Shown: positions 23,856 to 33,828 of the stretch, piece by piece
Layout: each line of letters starts with the position of its first letter
Numbering within the stretch: the stretch's first letter is position 1
Translations under genes and position numbers: made by a program
Notes under the pieces: model-generated
What the model saw: only the letters and a program-made list of their open reading frames with translations
Told to the model about the DNA's origin: nothing
Database searches by the model: none
Assembly (NCBI GenBank): GCA_030149165.1
Contig: JASBRY010000008.1
Location: 496,001-560,000, forward strand
DNA from: Phycisphaerales bacterium
GTDB taxonomy: Bacteria; Planctomycetota; Phycisphaerae; Phycisphaerales; UBA1924
Length of the DNA stretch: 64,000 nt
Direction: 5' to 3'

Positions 23856-26201
23856 CTACTTGATCGTCAGTTCCACGGGCAGACGAACAGTCACTGGCGC
23901 CGTGCATTGGGTTTGATTGCAGGTCTGGAAAGTGATACCCAGCACTGGATCGCCTGGAGTCGGACCGATCCCATCCGCTTTCTCGATCGCGACTTCGAAC
24001 TCGATCCGCCCGTGATGGACATTGATCCGCTGGTCTCCCTCGCCGAAGGCCTCCCCTTCGGGGTATTCCGCGTAGACCGCGACGCCTTGTCCTTCGATCA
24101 ATCCCACACGCAGCGGTATGAGCGACTTGCTCGCTTCACTCGCTCCCGGATCCGCGGCGACGATATGGAACGGCTCATCAATCTCCAGCGCTACTGAGAA
24201 CGAAGCGGGTGCATCTTCTCCAACGCTGATCTGATCCTCCGAGACATACACGGAAACGGGATTCGCTGGAGGTGTTGGAGTGTCGGAGGCGCCAGCAAAG
24301 TCGTACGCACTCCCGATCCGCTCGCGATCCTTCATCATCGAGATCAATGCTCGCGTGGAGTTTGCGACACTGATCGGATTGGACGCGATGGAAGAGGAAA
24401 CGCCTTGAAGCGTCTGGACCGACCACTCGACCCATCGATCTTCGCTCGCGATCCCGATCATCCGTGCGTAGTTGAGCGACATCATCCCGACTCCTGATGG
24501 AGTCGCGCCGTCGTGGAGCGATCTCGGACGGATGAAGAGGTCTGCGCGATCCGCTCTGGTATCGTGGAACACTCCTGGTGCAGATTCAAACAGCTCGCGT
24601 GTTGTGATGAACAACCGCTCGATATCAGTCCAGAGTGAATCGTCATTGTCCGCAACTGCGAGATCGATCATCGCGGACAGCAGCATCGCGTGATCCTCCA
24701 ATCCCGCGGCGATCTCGCTCTTGTGCGCCCTCCACGAACGCGACAGATCGCCATCGGGAGTGCGCAGTGTCTTGAGCATAAACCCGACCGCATGACGCGC
24801 CGCTTCAATGAATGAACGCTCGTTGAGCACAACTCCCGCTCGGACCAGTCCCGATACGAGCATCGCGTTCCAGCTGCAGACCACCTTGTCATCCGTTCCG
24901 GGCTGATCTCGCTTACTGCGTTCAAGATACAACGCATCGTTGATACGATCGAGCCGCTCAAGGAAGGATTCGGATGACATCCCAAGATCCGCGGCGACCA
25001 GTTCAGGACGCTTATCCAATCGCAGCACATTGCTCGCGGGTTCGTTGGGATGATGTGGGTCTTTGAAGTTGGTCCCCGCATCCAAGCCGTAGACACGGAT
25101 CGCAAACTCCGCATCAACCGAATCGAGTGCTGCTCGAATCTCCTCTTTGTTCCAGAGGTAGTTCTGTCCCTCGCGATGATTCACTTCCGCGTCTTGAGCG
25201 CTGTAAAAACCAGTCGTTCCGGGATCGCTACTCGGATCACGCATCTCGCGGAGCACGTATTCCGCTGTCCTTCGTGCGATGCGTCCATAGAACTCGTCGC
25301 CGTACACCTCCGCGGCTCGCGCATACAGGTGCAACAACTGCCCGTTGTCGTACAGCATCTTCTCAAAGTGCGGCACCAACCAGAACTCATCGACGCTGTA
25401 GCGATGAAATCCCCCACCCACCTGATCGAAGATGCCACCGATTCCCATGCGATCGAGCGTCAGCTTTACGCTCTGGTCGATCGCAGCTTTCGTGTCCGCA
25501 TCTACGATGGAACGCGCATCGAGCAGCAGTTCCATGAATACGGGTTGCGGGAACTTGGGTGCACTTCCGAATCCGCCGTTGATCCGATCGAACATGCGGA
25601 GCAATCCACTGACTGATGCTTGGATGTGCTTCGCGCCAACCTGAACTGGTTGCTGCTGAGTGCTGACCTGCTCCGCAACTGCTGCAGCGAGTGCGTCGCT
25701 CTGTTCGAGGACCTCATCGCGTTTGTCCTTGTACGCGCTCGCGAGAGACTGGAGAACCTGCGGAAACGAGGGACGGTTATACATCGGTTCGGGAGGGAAG
25801 TAAGTCCCGCACCAGAACGGCTTGCGCTTCTCAGGTTCAAGGAACACCGACATGGGCCAACCACCTGATCCCGTCATGATGGTCGTCGCGGCCATATACA
25901 GCTCATCGATCTCTGGATGCTCTTCGCGATCAAGTTTGATGCACACGAAGTGCTCGTTCATAATCTTCGCGATCGCTTCGCTCTCAAACGATTCGCGTTC
26001 CATCACATGACACCAATAACAGGTCGAATATCCGATCGACAAGAACACAGGCACATCGCGCTCTCGCGCTTCGGCGAATGCTTCGTCAGACCATAATCGC
26101 CAATCCACAGGATTGTGCGCGTGCTGGAGCAGATACGGCGAGGTCGAATGGATCAGCTCATTGGTGTGTTTAGGATCGGATGTCGTTGTTGGTGAGTCCA
26201 T
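23856..26201 (-). CDS. DUF255/thioredoxin-domain protein (YyaL-like) fused to a DsbD-N-like domain
   Basis: 781 aa. Residues about 15-180 form the thioredoxin-like domain ([14 protein letters not shown], then [15 protein letters not shown] with the CxxC at C61/C64). Residues about 200-640 form the alpha/alpha barrel typical of YyaL/SSP411 proteins ([43 protein letters not shown]). The last ~130 residues (from about 651) look like the DsbD N-terminal domain, with a cysteine pair C761/C766 in [19 protein letters not shown]. Most relatives stop near 650-690 aa, so the tail is an added domain. No signal peptide is visible. Function is unproven; thiol chemistry is inferred. Confidence 0.87.
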   Translation of the reverse strand: MDSPTTTSDPKHTNELIHSTSPYLLQHAHNPVDWRLWSDEAFAEARERDVPVFLSIGYSTCYWCHVMERESFESEAIAKIMNEHFVCIKLDREEHPEIDELYMAATTIMTGSGGWPMSVFLEPEKRKPFWCGTYFPPEPMYNRPSFPQVLQSLASAYKDKRDEVLEQSDALAAAVAEQVSTQQQPVQVGAKHIQASVSGLLRMFDRINGGFGSAPKFPQPVFMELLLDARSIVDADTKAAIDQSVKLTLDRMGIGGIFDQVGGGFHRYSVDEFWLVPHFEKMLYDNGQLLHLYARAAEVYGDEFYGRIARRTAEYVLREMRDPSSDPGTTGFYSAQDAEVNHREGQNYLWNKEEIRAALDSVDAEFAIRVYGLDAGTNFKDPHHPNEPASNVLRLDKRPELVAADLGMSSESFLERLDRINDALYLERSKRDQPGTDDKVVCSWNAMLVSGLVRAGVVLNERSFIEAARHAVGFMLKTLRTPDGDLSRSWRAHKSEIAAGLEDHAMLLSAMIDLAVADNDDSLWTDIERLFITTRELFESAPGVFHDTRADRADLFIRPRSLHDGATPSGVGMMSLNYARMIGIASEDRWVEWSVQTLQGVSSSIASNPISVANSTRALISMMKDRERIGSAYDFAGASDTPTPPANPVSVYVSEDQISVGEDAPASFSVALEIDEPFHIVAADPGASEASKSLIPLRVGLIEGQGVAVYAEYPEGEAFGEGDQRINVHHGRIEFEVAIEKADGIGPTPGDPVLGITFQTCNQTQCTAPVTVRLPVELTIK

Positions 26202-26236
26202 TGGATGAGTCTAGGACGAAAGGGATCGCACTTGAC

Positions 26237-27583
26237 TTATAAATCCACATGATCCACTTCGCGGAACAGCGCCGCGACAGCGGTGTGTCCGTGCTGGAAG
26301 ATCTCATTACCCACTGGTCCGATTTCTCCAGCCGCGAAGAATCCTGCGAGCGGGATACCAGTATCCGGCGCATTGAGTTCTTTCCCGGCTTTCGCGAGCT
26401 TGGGTCCCTCGATCGGGAGATCAAACGCGTGTCGGATCAATCGCGCATCGTGAGCGGGTTGTTCAAAGAACTCCTGCGTGCGTCCAGTGCAAGAGACAAC
26501 CAGTGCACCCTTTGGTCGATCGTACAACTGCTGGACATCCATGAGCAACGACAGGTCCTCATCCGCCGTCTGCGCATCGTGCAGATGCGGCTGGATGGTC
26601 TGTCCCGCGCTGACAAGATCCGCGATCGCGAGGGCGCCAGATTCTTCATCTCCGCCGAGGATATTGCGGATGAGGAAGTCCCCTCGTCCGAAGCGTGATT
26701 TGTGCTCGTTGATGACGCGTCCGATGAACAGCCCGTCTTCGAGCAGCTCGCGATCCGTCTCATTGATCCCTTGGAGCGATTCGCGGATCGCATCGATCGC
26801 CGGCTTCCCGCCGAGCTCAAGTATCAGATTCCCGCGTGCTTTGGTGACCACCATCGGCTGACCAATGGGTCGGCATCCCTGCGAGACGATCGTGTCGACC
26901 TGGATATCACCAGAGAGCGTGATCCCCATCGCGCCGTGGTTGCTGATCTTGCCATCGATGAAGAGCGTGTTCCCGCCCGGGACGATTCCGCCGGACGCCA
27001 TGCCACCGAGGATGGTCCCGATCCGTTGAGTCGAACCGCTGGGATCAGCGTACTCGTCTCGACACGCCGACAACGCTGGGACCAGATTCACTAAAGGCAC
27101 TGAGAACGGATCCGCAAAGAAGATTGACGCTGACATCTGGTCGTTGGCGCCGATCGTCTCGCTGATCTTCGAAGCACGCTCAGCGGGATCCATCGGACCC
27201 CAAGTCGCGTCGAGTGTGTACGGATGCAGATCCACTCTGGGTAAGTTCATCGCGAGCAGCGAGATCCCTGGACCCTCGATGATCTCTGTATCGTTGCCCA
27301 TGATCCCAGCCGCGGAGACGAGCAGGAGGTGCTTGGGCGCGAGCGAGTTGCGGATCGCATCCGCAATCATCCCCACACGCTGCGCATAACTCGCGGTGAC
27401 GAATCCGATCACTAAGTCTGCTGGAGAGTGAATGAACTGCTTTGTGCGCTCCGATGCATCAAGAGCCGCGCTGACCGGATCCGCGATCGTGGATAATCCC
27501 GAACCGATTGAAATACCCGACCCTGTACCCGATTCATGATCGAGTTTGGAGTCGGGATCTGGATTCGAGGCGTCGTTGGACAT
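26237..27583 (-). CDS. FIST N/C-domain sensory protein
   Basis: 448 aa. After a Ser/Asp/Gly-rich linker (residues 1-45) come a FIST_N-like domain (about 55-265, LVIGFVTASYAQRVGMIADA) and a FIST_C domain (about 270-440) ending GFFAAGEIGPVGNEIFQHGH, the best-conserved stretch of the family. FIST domains are predicted small-ligand sensors, possibly for amino acids. No kinase or cyclase output domain is attached, so the protein must act through a partner. It follows the SH3-like secreted protein gene after 7 bases and precedes the DUF255 gene by 35 bases. Confidence 0.82.
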   Translation of the reverse strand: MSNDASNPDPDSKLDHESGTGSGISIGSGLSTIADPVSAALDASERTKQFIHSPADLVIGFVTASYAQRVGMIADAIRNSLAPKHLLLVSAAGIMGNDTEIIEGPGISLLAMNLPRVDLHPYTLDATWGPMDPAERASKISETIGANDQMSASIFFADPFSVPLVNLVPALSACRDEYADPSGSTQRIGTILGGMASGGIVPGGNTLFIDGKISNHGAMGITLSGDIQVDTIVSQGCRPIGQPMVVTKARGNLILELGGKPAIDAIRESLQGINETDRELLEDGLFIGRVINEHKSRFGRGDFLIRNILGGDEESGALAIADLVSAGQTIQPHLHDAQTADEDLSLLMDVQQLYDRPKGALVVSCTGRTQEFFEQPAHDARLIRHAFDLPIEGPKLAKAGKELNAPDTGIPLAGFFAAGEIGPVGNEIFQHGHTAVAALFREVDHVDL

Positions 27584-27590
27584 TGCTGAT

Positions 27591-29036
27591 TCATTGGCCG
27601 GGCATCAGCTCGACTTTCGTCGGACTGAGCACAGTGAGCGCCAGCGCGTCGTCTCGGACTGGATCACCGATCACACCGACCACGCTGCCGAGGAATCTAC
27701 GAAGGTCTTGATCGGGTTTGGGCGCAATGTATCCGATTGTCCGTTCCATCCCAGTGATCGGATCTGGAACACGCACACGATACATCAACGGCAGATGTTC
27801 TCCGGTATACACCCCGGACAGCATCAAGCGTCCAACAAGGTCGTACACACGAGAGTCATTCCATTGCTCGATCTTGCGGTTGAGCTCGATCTGCTGGGAA
27901 TCCGCGACCGCGAGCACCTGAGCGATCGCTCGGCGTTGATCGCGTGTCTCGATGCGGATCTTGATCCACTCGATCCGTTGTTCCAGCGGCTCAATCGACG
28001 GATCACCTTCTTCCGCAGAATCACGAGCACGCGTGAACTCCGCGAGCAGTTCTGGGAGCGCCTCATCGAGCTGCTCGCGAGGCATTGTGCGTGCATTGGT
28101 AAACGATGCTTCGAGTGCTTCCAGACTCGACACGGTCAATCGGTTTGTTGGACGCGTGGCTTTCTCTGGATTCACGACTGGAGTGGACTCGCGCGTTTCA
28201 GGGATCGCGTTCTGAATCTCGACGGGCTGATTGTCCGTGTCGTCTTCAATCACTTCCTCAGGGTCTGGAAGCGAAGTCTCTGGGATCACCTGTTGCTCAC
28301 GAAGATCAATCGCCGGCTCGCGCTGCTCAGGTTCCTGCTGCGAAACCTGCTCTGAAGCATCTTCTTGAACTGCTTCTGCGGAGTTTGCTGTGTCATCGGT
28401 ATTGCCGGGACCAGCACTCAAAGGTGGGCGACCACTGGTGATCTGCTTGCCCCCTTGGTGAGCCGCGATCTCGTCAGGTGTTGCATCACGCAGTGCTTTG
28501 GTGCGAATGTATGCGTATGGATAGGAATCAACAACAGGAGGGCGAGGCGGCGCGACGCGATATCCACGCACCTCATTGGTCGCTTGATCGCGGATCGTTT
28601 CGAGCACCGCCATCTCGACACCGGTCCCCAATGGCTTCGCAAATACTGGACACCAAGAGCCATCCATCCCACGGAGCTGGGATTCCGTTTTCAGCTGAGT
28701 CTCGTTGACGAGCTGCACATGCGAACCCGCTTTGACGGTCCGAACATCCCCTGCGGCGACGAGGACTCCGAGCGATGCAGGATAACGGACCTTGCTGAAA
28801 TCACCCGAAGTCCCATCGACGGCGACAACCGTGCCTCGCTTGAACTCGGTGATCGTGTAGTAGATCTCCTGATCGCCGCAACGGACGGGCTCGGTCTCGG
28901 AGGTCACGACCATCCATTTGGGAGCTTTGTCCGATTGTGCAATCGCATTGTGCGGAGACATGCAAAGCACGAGCAAAGTGCACATCAGTGCTGGGATCGC
29001 TCGCACTGGATTGAATCGTGAAGTTTTGGTCAACAT
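27591..29036 (-). CDS. Secreted protein with SH3-like repeats
   Basis: 481 aa. The ATG at 29036 has a GGGAG site and starts a signal peptide (about residues 1-33, cleaved after AIAQ). Two bacterial-SH3-like segments follow at about 40-160 (WMVVTSETEPVRCGDQEIYY, KVRYPASLGVLVAAGDVRTV). Then comes a long acidic, proline- and glutamate-rich linker (about 200-310) and a helical region (310-420). The C-terminal ~70 residues (EHLPLMYRVRVPDPITGMER, IGYIAPKPDQDLRRFLG) return to a beta-rich fold. No catalytic motif is seen. Likely a periplasmic, wall- or membrane-interacting protein. It is divergent from the TolC-like gene. Confidence 0.72.
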   Translation of the reverse strand: MLTKTSRFNPVRAIPALMCTLLVLCMSPHNAIAQSDKAPKWMVVTSETEPVRCGDQEIYYTITEFKRGTVVAVDGTSGDFSKVRYPASLGVLVAAGDVRTVKAGSHVQLVNETQLKTESQLRGMDGSWCPVFAKPLGTGVEMAVLETIRDQATNEVRGYRVAPPRPPVVDSYPYAYIRTKALRDATPDEIAAHQGGKQITSGRPPLSAGPGNTDDTANSAEAVQEDASEQVSQQEPEQREPAIDLREQQVIPETSLPDPEEVIEDDTDNQPVEIQNAIPETRESTPVVNPEKATRPTNRLTVSSLEALEASFTNARTMPREQLDEALPELLAEFTRARDSAEEGDPSIEPLEQRIEWIKIRIETRDQRRAIAQVLAVADSQQIELNRKIEQWNDSRVYDLVGRLMLSGVYTGEHLPLMYRVRVPDPITGMERTIGYIAPKPDQDLRRFLGSVVGVIGDPVRDDALALTVLSPTKVELMPGQ

Positions 29037-29170
29037 GGGTGTTCTCCCTTGCATTTGGGCCGGAGATCGTCGCTTCGGGTTCACCCAAGTGTATTCGCGC
29101 TATCGGCAAGAGTGCGGCTGATCTGCTCGGACACTGCAACCTGCGTATTCATGGGACCTATCGTTGGACA

Positions 29171-31081
29171 ATGCGCATACATACCTCTCCCAATCGTGTG
29201 TTTTCCCGTCCGATCCTGCTCGCTGCTTCAGCATTGATGCTCAGTGCAGGGGGTTGTTCATCGCCGTTCCAGAAATCCACTGAACAGCAACTCCGACAAG
29301 CGATGGTCTACTCAGTCCAGCGTGAGATCGACGCGGCGCGTGGTGGTCAGCAAGAAGCTCAACCGATTGAACTGAGCCCCACGACTGATCTGACCAAGCT
29401 GGATATCCGCGAGGATCACCTCGAACAAATCCAGCGCGAGTTCTCGACCGATGGATACACCAAAGAACTCCAGGAATCCGATCCGCACGATGATCCCATC
29501 GCTGGATTGATCGGCATGGACCTGCTTGGTCGAGACACCGTGCTTGTCCCCGTCTCCCTCCAAGGTGTCGTGCAAGCGAGCGTTGCGGGAAACCTCGATG
29601 TCGAGTTTGCGCAGTACGGCCCAGCGATTTCCCAAGCGCAGCTCGTCGAAGCCGAAGCTGTATTCGATTGGACACTCTTCGGGAGTGCAGAGGGAAGGGA
29701 CACCATCAATCCACAAACATCCGCTGCGGGATTCGGTACTGGGGTTATCCGAAACGAATCCGACAGCGCCACGGCAACGCTCGGCGTGCGTAGAAGCTTG
29801 ACGACCGGTGGTTCGCTCTCTCTGCAGCACGATCTGGGATACACGAATGTGGAGTCCTCGTTCTTTGGAGCCGCGGATCCGAATCCGAGCAACTCATCGA
29901 GCTTTGTGCTCGGATACGAGCAGCCGCTGCTCGACGGATTCGGACGCGATCGCGTCCAGGCGGGGATCTACCTCGCTCGCAATGCCGAACGCAGCGCCGT
30001 CGCCGGACTCAAGAATCAGCTCATCGCGTCCGCATCTGATACAGAACGCGCGTACTGGCAACTCGTCCTCGCGTACAAGCAGGTCATCATCCGCGCCAAA
30101 CTCCTGGAGCGAGGCATTGAGGTCCGCGACGACATCAAAGCACGGCGTGTTCAGGATGCTCGACAAGCACAGGTCGCCGACGCGGTCGCACGCGTTGAGC
30201 GCCGACGCTCGGATCTGCTGACCGCAAAGACCACACTCCGAAACGCGAGCGACAACCTCAAACGACTCATGAACGACGATCGGATCCCAGTGGGTTCGGA
30301 AATCTTGCTTGTGCCTGGAGACGACTCCGCTGTGGAGACGCTCTCGATCTCTCTGCTGGACGCGATCGACACTGGGATCCAGCATCGACCAGAAGTCGAG
30401 CAATCGATCCTCGGGATCGACGATTCCACGATCCGCGAGAATGTCGCACGCAACGCGAAGCTCCCAACACTCAATCTCACGGCCCAAGCTCGGATGCTCG
30501 GACTCGCCGATTCGATCTCTGATGGATACGACGATGCGATCTCGAATCGATTCATCGACGATTGGTTGATCGGATTGACTTTCGAGCAACCGATCGGGAA
30601 TCGCGCCGGAGAAGCTGGATTCCGCAGAGCACGATTAGAGCGCATGCAATCGATCGTCGGATATAGGCGCACGATCCAAGGTATCGTGCTTGATATCAAG
30701 AACGCACTCAACGCGGTGGTCACGAATCACGCGCTGATCTCCCAATCCACGCTTTCACGCGTCGCGCAGGGTGAGGCACTCCGAGCGTTGATTGTCGAAA
30801 AAGAACTCACCAACGCGGGATACTCCGTCGAACGCTTGAACCTCGAGCTCAATCAGCAGGAATCACTCGCAAGCGCGGAACTCGCTGAAGCGCAGGCGCT
30901 GGTCAACTACAACTCCGCGATGGTGGATCTGTACCAAGCAATGGGAACGACACTCGATCGCAATCGGATCGACTTTATCGTCCCCGACGCGAACCAACTG
31001 AATCCGGGCGAATCGGTCGGCGAGTACAAGGTCGACGAACAGGATGATGCTGTTCAAAATGAGTCTGTGAGCGATGACTGA
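29171..31081 (+). CDS. TolC-like outer membrane efflux lipoprotein
   Basis: 636 aa. The ATG at 29171 gives a signal peptide with a lipobox (LMLSAGGC), so it is probably a lipid-anchored outer membrane factor. Repeated long helices with FDWTLFGSAEGRD, LVLGYEQPLLDGFGRDRV-like text and LTFEQPIGNRAGEAGFRRAR near the two strand-helix repeats are typical of TolC/OprM proteins. These form a trimeric channel used with an inner-membrane pump and an adaptor. Neither partner gene is adjacent. The N-terminal ~120 residues are longer than usual. Its stop overlaps the start of the next gene by eight bases. Confidence 0.87.
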   Translation: MRIHTSPNRVFSRPILLAASALMLSAGGCSSPFQKSTEQQLRQAMVYSVQREIDAARGGQQEAQPIELSPTTDLTKLDIREDHLEQIQREFSTDGYTKELQESDPHDDPIAGLIGMDLLGRDTVLVPVSLQGVVQASVAGNLDVEFAQYGPAISQAQLVEAEAVFDWTLFGSAEGRDTINPQTSAAGFGTGVIRNESDSATATLGVRRSLTTGGSLSLQHDLGYTNVESSFFGAADPNPSNSSSFVLGYEQPLLDGFGRDRVQAGIYLARNAERSAVAGLKNQLIASASDTERAYWQLVLAYKQVIIRAKLLERGIEVRDDIKARRVQDARQAQVADAVARVERRRSDLLTAKTTLRNASDNLKRLMNDDRIPVGSEILLVPGDDSAVETLSISLLDAIDTGIQHRPEVEQSILGIDDSTIRENVARNAKLPTLNLTAQARMLGLADSISDGYDDAISNRFIDDWLIGLTFEQPIGNRAGEAGFRRARLERMQSIVGYRRTIQGIVLDIKNALNAVVTNHALISQSTLSRVAQGEALRALIVEKELTNAGYSVERLNLELNQQESLASAELAEAQALVNYNSAMVDLYQAMGTTLDRNRIDFIVPDANQLNPGESVGEYKVDEQDDAVQNESVSDD

Positions 31082-32048
31082 GACGCTTGAGGGTCCTGAG
31101 GCAATCGTCGCCGCCGTCGCTCGTCTTGGACTTGGTGAACCAATCGCGTTCCCAACCGAGACCGTCTACGGCTTAGGAGCTGACGCACTGGACGAAGACG
31201 CTGTCGCGCGGATCTTTGCGCTCAAGGGACGCCCGTCCACCAATCCGCTCATCGTGCATGTTTCTGACGCTGAGATGGCGGACGAACTCGTTGAGGAATG
31301 GACGCATGAAGCACAACTGCTCGCTGATGCGTTCTGGCCCGGCGCTCTCACATTGGTTCTCAAAAAATCGGAACGAGTCCCAGACATCGTCACTGCCGGA
31401 GGACCAACAGTCGCTGTGCGCTGTCCAGAGCATCCGCTCGCGCTGGGACTCATCGAGGCGTACGGCAAACCGATCGTTGGTCCCAGCGCGAATCCTTCCG
31501 GACGAATCTCCCCCACCACCGCGGAGCATGTCGAGATGGGATTCGAGGGGCAGGATCTGCTGATCCTCGACGGGGGGAGTTGTCGCGCCGGGATCGAATC
31601 CACAGTCGTCGATCTGACATCTGATGAACCTCGTGTACTGCGTCCCGGCGTCGTAACAGTTGCACAGATCGCACGCGTTCTGGATCGGGATGTGCGGATC
31701 GATTACCAAGAATCGGGGATCACCAAATCGCCCGGCGTGCTCGGAGCGCACTATCAACCGACAAAGCCGGCGAAACTCGTATCAAGCGATGAGATCACTC
31801 AAGCCGGATCAGAAATCTTCGTGATCGCGTGGTCTATCGAGGATTTGCACGATCCGCAGAATAGATTTGTCCTCTCGAAAGATCCGCATGGATTCGCACA
31901 AGGTCTCTATAACGCGATGCATCAAGGAGATCTTTCTTCAGCATCAGAGATATGGATCGAGCACCCTCCAAAATCAGACGAAATTGACAGCGAAGATGCC
32001 CAAATCTGGCACGCGATCATGGAAAGATTGACCCGCGCGTGTCAATAG
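31074..32048 (+). CDS. L-threonylcarbamoyladenylate synthase (Sua5/YwlC type)
   Basis: 324 aa enzyme that makes threonylcarbamoyl-AMP from threonine, bicarbonate and ATP, the first step of t6A37 tRNA modification. The YrdC domain covers residues 1-205 (PIAFPTETVYGLGADALDED, FALKGRPSTNPLIVHV, VGPSANPSGRISPTTAEHV, ESTVVDLTSDEPRVLRPG). A linker with SPGVLGAHYQP leads to the C-terminal Sua5 domain, so this is the long Sua5/YwlC form rather than short TsaC. It is translationally linked to the preceding TolC-like gene by an overlap; the functional link is not obvious. Confidence 0.94.
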   Translation: MTETLEGPEAIVAAVARLGLGEPIAFPTETVYGLGADALDEDAVARIFALKGRPSTNPLIVHVSDAEMADELVEEWTHEAQLLADAFWPGALTLVLKKSERVPDIVTAGGPTVAVRCPEHPLALGLIEAYGKPIVGPSANPSGRISPTTAEHVEMGFEGQDLLILDGGSCRAGIESTVVDLTSDEPRVLRPGVVTVAQIARVLDRDVRIDYQESGITKSPGVLGAHYQPTKPAKLVSSDEITQAGSEIFVIAWSIEDLHDPQNRFVLSKDPHGFAQGLYNAMHQGDLSSASEIWIEHPPKSDEIDSEDAQIWHAIMERLTRACQ

Positions 32049-32070
32049 TACATGAGGAGGAAACTCAAGC

Positions 32071-33597
32071 ATGTCCACGAACGCAACCGCTGATCAACCC
32101 GCAACGCACAAGGGAACCGAAATGTCGTCCAAACTCTCTATCGCTCTCGCTCCAGGTGACGGGATCGGACCCGAAATCACCAAAGCATGTCTCAAGGTCT
32201 TCGAAGCCGCGGGCGTGATGGATCATGTGGACTTCGTCGAAGTCTCGATGGGCGAGAAAGAGTTCAACGCAGGAAACTCATCAGGGATCGCGGACGATGC
32301 GATTCAAGCGGTTGAGAATCTCGGGATCCTCTACAAGGGACCCATGGGCACTCCGACCGGCGGCGGTGGCAAGTCCATCAATGTCACGCTCCGCAAAGCG
32401 TTCGGCGCGTTTGCGAACCTGCGTCACTTCCAGACCCTCCCAGGCGTGGAAACGGTCTACTCCAAAGCCGGATACGACATCGATTTCCATGTCGTCCGCG
32501 AGAATGTCGAAGACACCTACGGCGGGATCGAGCATCGACTCCTCACTGATGTCGTCCAGAATCTCCGTCTGATCACGGCTCCTGGATCCGACCAAGTCCA
32601 CAAGTTCGCGTTCGAGACCGCTCGCTCGCTTGGTCTTGACAAGATCTACTGTGGACACAAAGCGAACATCATGAAGCTCACTGACGGCATGTTCCTCAAC
32701 CGCTTCCATAAGATGGGCAAGAACTACCCTGAGATCGAGCGCGGCGAAGTCATCGTCGATGCGTTGTGCATGAACATGGTCATGTACCCAGACCGCTACG
32801 ACATGATCGTGCTCCCGAACCTGCAAGGCGACATCGTGTCTGACCTCGCGGCTGGACTCGTCGGTGGTCTCGGTTTCGCGCCGAGCGCCAACATCGGTGA
32901 TCGCATCGCGATCTTCGAAGCCGTCCACGGCACCGCGCCCGACATCGCAGGCAAAGGCATCGCGAACCCAACCTCACTGCTCCTCTCCGGCGTCATGATG
33001 CTCCGTCACATCGGACTGGGAGCGATCGCTGCGAAGATCAACAACGCGCTGCTCGCAACACTCGAAGACGGCGTGCATACAGGCGATGTCAAAGGTGAGG
33101 GCGATCCGGTCGGCACCATCGCATTCGCAGACGCGATCGTCGAGCGGATGGGACAAACACCCAAGTCCGCGAAAGCAAAGACCTGGGTCGGAGACTCGGT
33201 CACCTTCAAACCACAAGGCACTCCGGACGAGTACGAGATGATGTACGCGGAACCGGAGGCAAAGATCGAGCATGTTGGTTGCGACATCTACCTCGGCGCT
33301 CGCAAGAAGCCGAGCGAGATCGCTCCGATTCTCGAATCACTCTGCGAAGGAACACCACTCAAGCTCAGCTTGATCTCCGCTCGCGGCACCAAGGTTTGGC
33401 CGACCGGTTCGCTGTACACCGAGTGTGTCGAGCACCATCGCTGCCGATTCGAGCAGCGTGACGAGAGCACCCCTGTCGATCCGAAGGTCGGGATCGAGAT
33501 CATGCACAAAGCCGCGGAACACTTCGAGATCGCGTGCTACATCCCGCTCAAGAAGTTCAACGGCGAACGCGGATACCTGCTCGCACAAGGGCAATAA
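32071..33597 (+). CDS. icd: Isocitrate dehydrogenase (NADP-type, Thermus-like, long form)
   Basis: 508 aa TCA-cycle enzyme converting isocitrate to 2-oxoglutarate. The N-terminal core shows [19 protein letters not shown], then [20 protein letters not shown], the substrate Arg region [15 protein letters not shown], and [22 protein letters not shown]-terminal extension from about residue 380 ([20 protein letters not shown]) is shared with the Thermus thermophilus enzyme. A GAGGAGG site precedes the ATG by about nine bases. The gene lies 22 bases after the threonylcarbamoyl-AMP synthase gene and ends in a strong terminator. Confidence 0.92.
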   Translation: MSTNATADQPATHKGTEMSSKLSIALAPGDGIGPEITKACLKVFEAAGVMDHVDFVEVSMGEKEFNAGNSSGIADDAIQAVENLGILYKGPMGTPTGGGGKSINVTLRKAFGAFANLRHFQTLPGVETVYSKAGYDIDFHVVRENVEDTYGGIEHRLLTDVVQNLRLITAPGSDQVHKFAFETARSLGLDKIYCGHKANIMKLTDGMFLNRFHKMGKNYPEIERGEVIVDALCMNMVMYPDRYDMIVLPNLQGDIVSDLAAGLVGGLGFAPSANIGDRIAIFEAVHGTAPDIAGKGIANPTSLLLSGVMMLRHIGLGAIAAKINNALLATLEDGVHTGDVKGEGDPVGTIAFADAIVERMGQTPKSAKAKTWVGDSVTFKPQGTPDEYEMMYAEPEAKIEHVGCDIYLGARKKPSEIAPILESLCEGTPLKLSLISARGTKVWPTGSLYTECVEHHRCRFEQRDESTPVDPKVGIEIMHKAAEHFEIACYIPLKKFNGERGYLLAQGQ

Positions 33598-33619
33598 AGC
33601 AATTAAGACACAGCACACC

Positions 33620-33652
33620 AAGGCGTCTGCCACTCTGGCAGGCGCCTTTTCT
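33620..33652 (+). terminator. Rho-independent terminator after icd
   Basis: A 13-bp stem at 33620-33632/33636-33648 with one G-U pair and a three-base loop, followed by TTTTCTGT (the last two stem bases are T). It ends the plus-strand unit that finishes with icd. Confidence 0.92.
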
Positions 33653-33741
33653 GTAGACACCACAAACCTGCCCACTCGTACAAGAAGTCCGCTTGTTGAT
33701 GAATCAAGCCCACAATTATTGAAGACTGTGCCAGTCATATT

Positions 33742-33758
33742 TGGCACGGTTCTTGCAA
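33742..33758 (+). promoter_or_regulatory. Sigma-54 (RpoN) -24/-12 promoter upstream of dnaK
   Basis: TGGCACG at 33742-33748 and TTGCA at 33753-33757. The invariant GG (33743-33744) and GC (33755-33756) are exactly ten bases apart, which matches the consensus YTGGCACGrNNNTTGCW. It is 70 bases upstream of the dnaK ATG in otherwise non-coding DNA. The left half also forms an inverted repeat with GTGCCA at 33728-33733. No CIRCE element was found. Confidence 0.8.
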
Positions 33759-33828
33759 TCTAGTCAAGCAACCACAACTTGCATACATCCTACGAGTCCG
33801 CTCGTGGGAGTCGGAAAGGAGCATCACA

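Noticed and set aside
33653..33828. CIRCE/HrcA operator upstream of dnaK
   Set aside because: No TTAGCACTC-N9-GAGTGCTAA-like repeat is present; the observed repeat GTGCCA-N8-TGGCAC is different.
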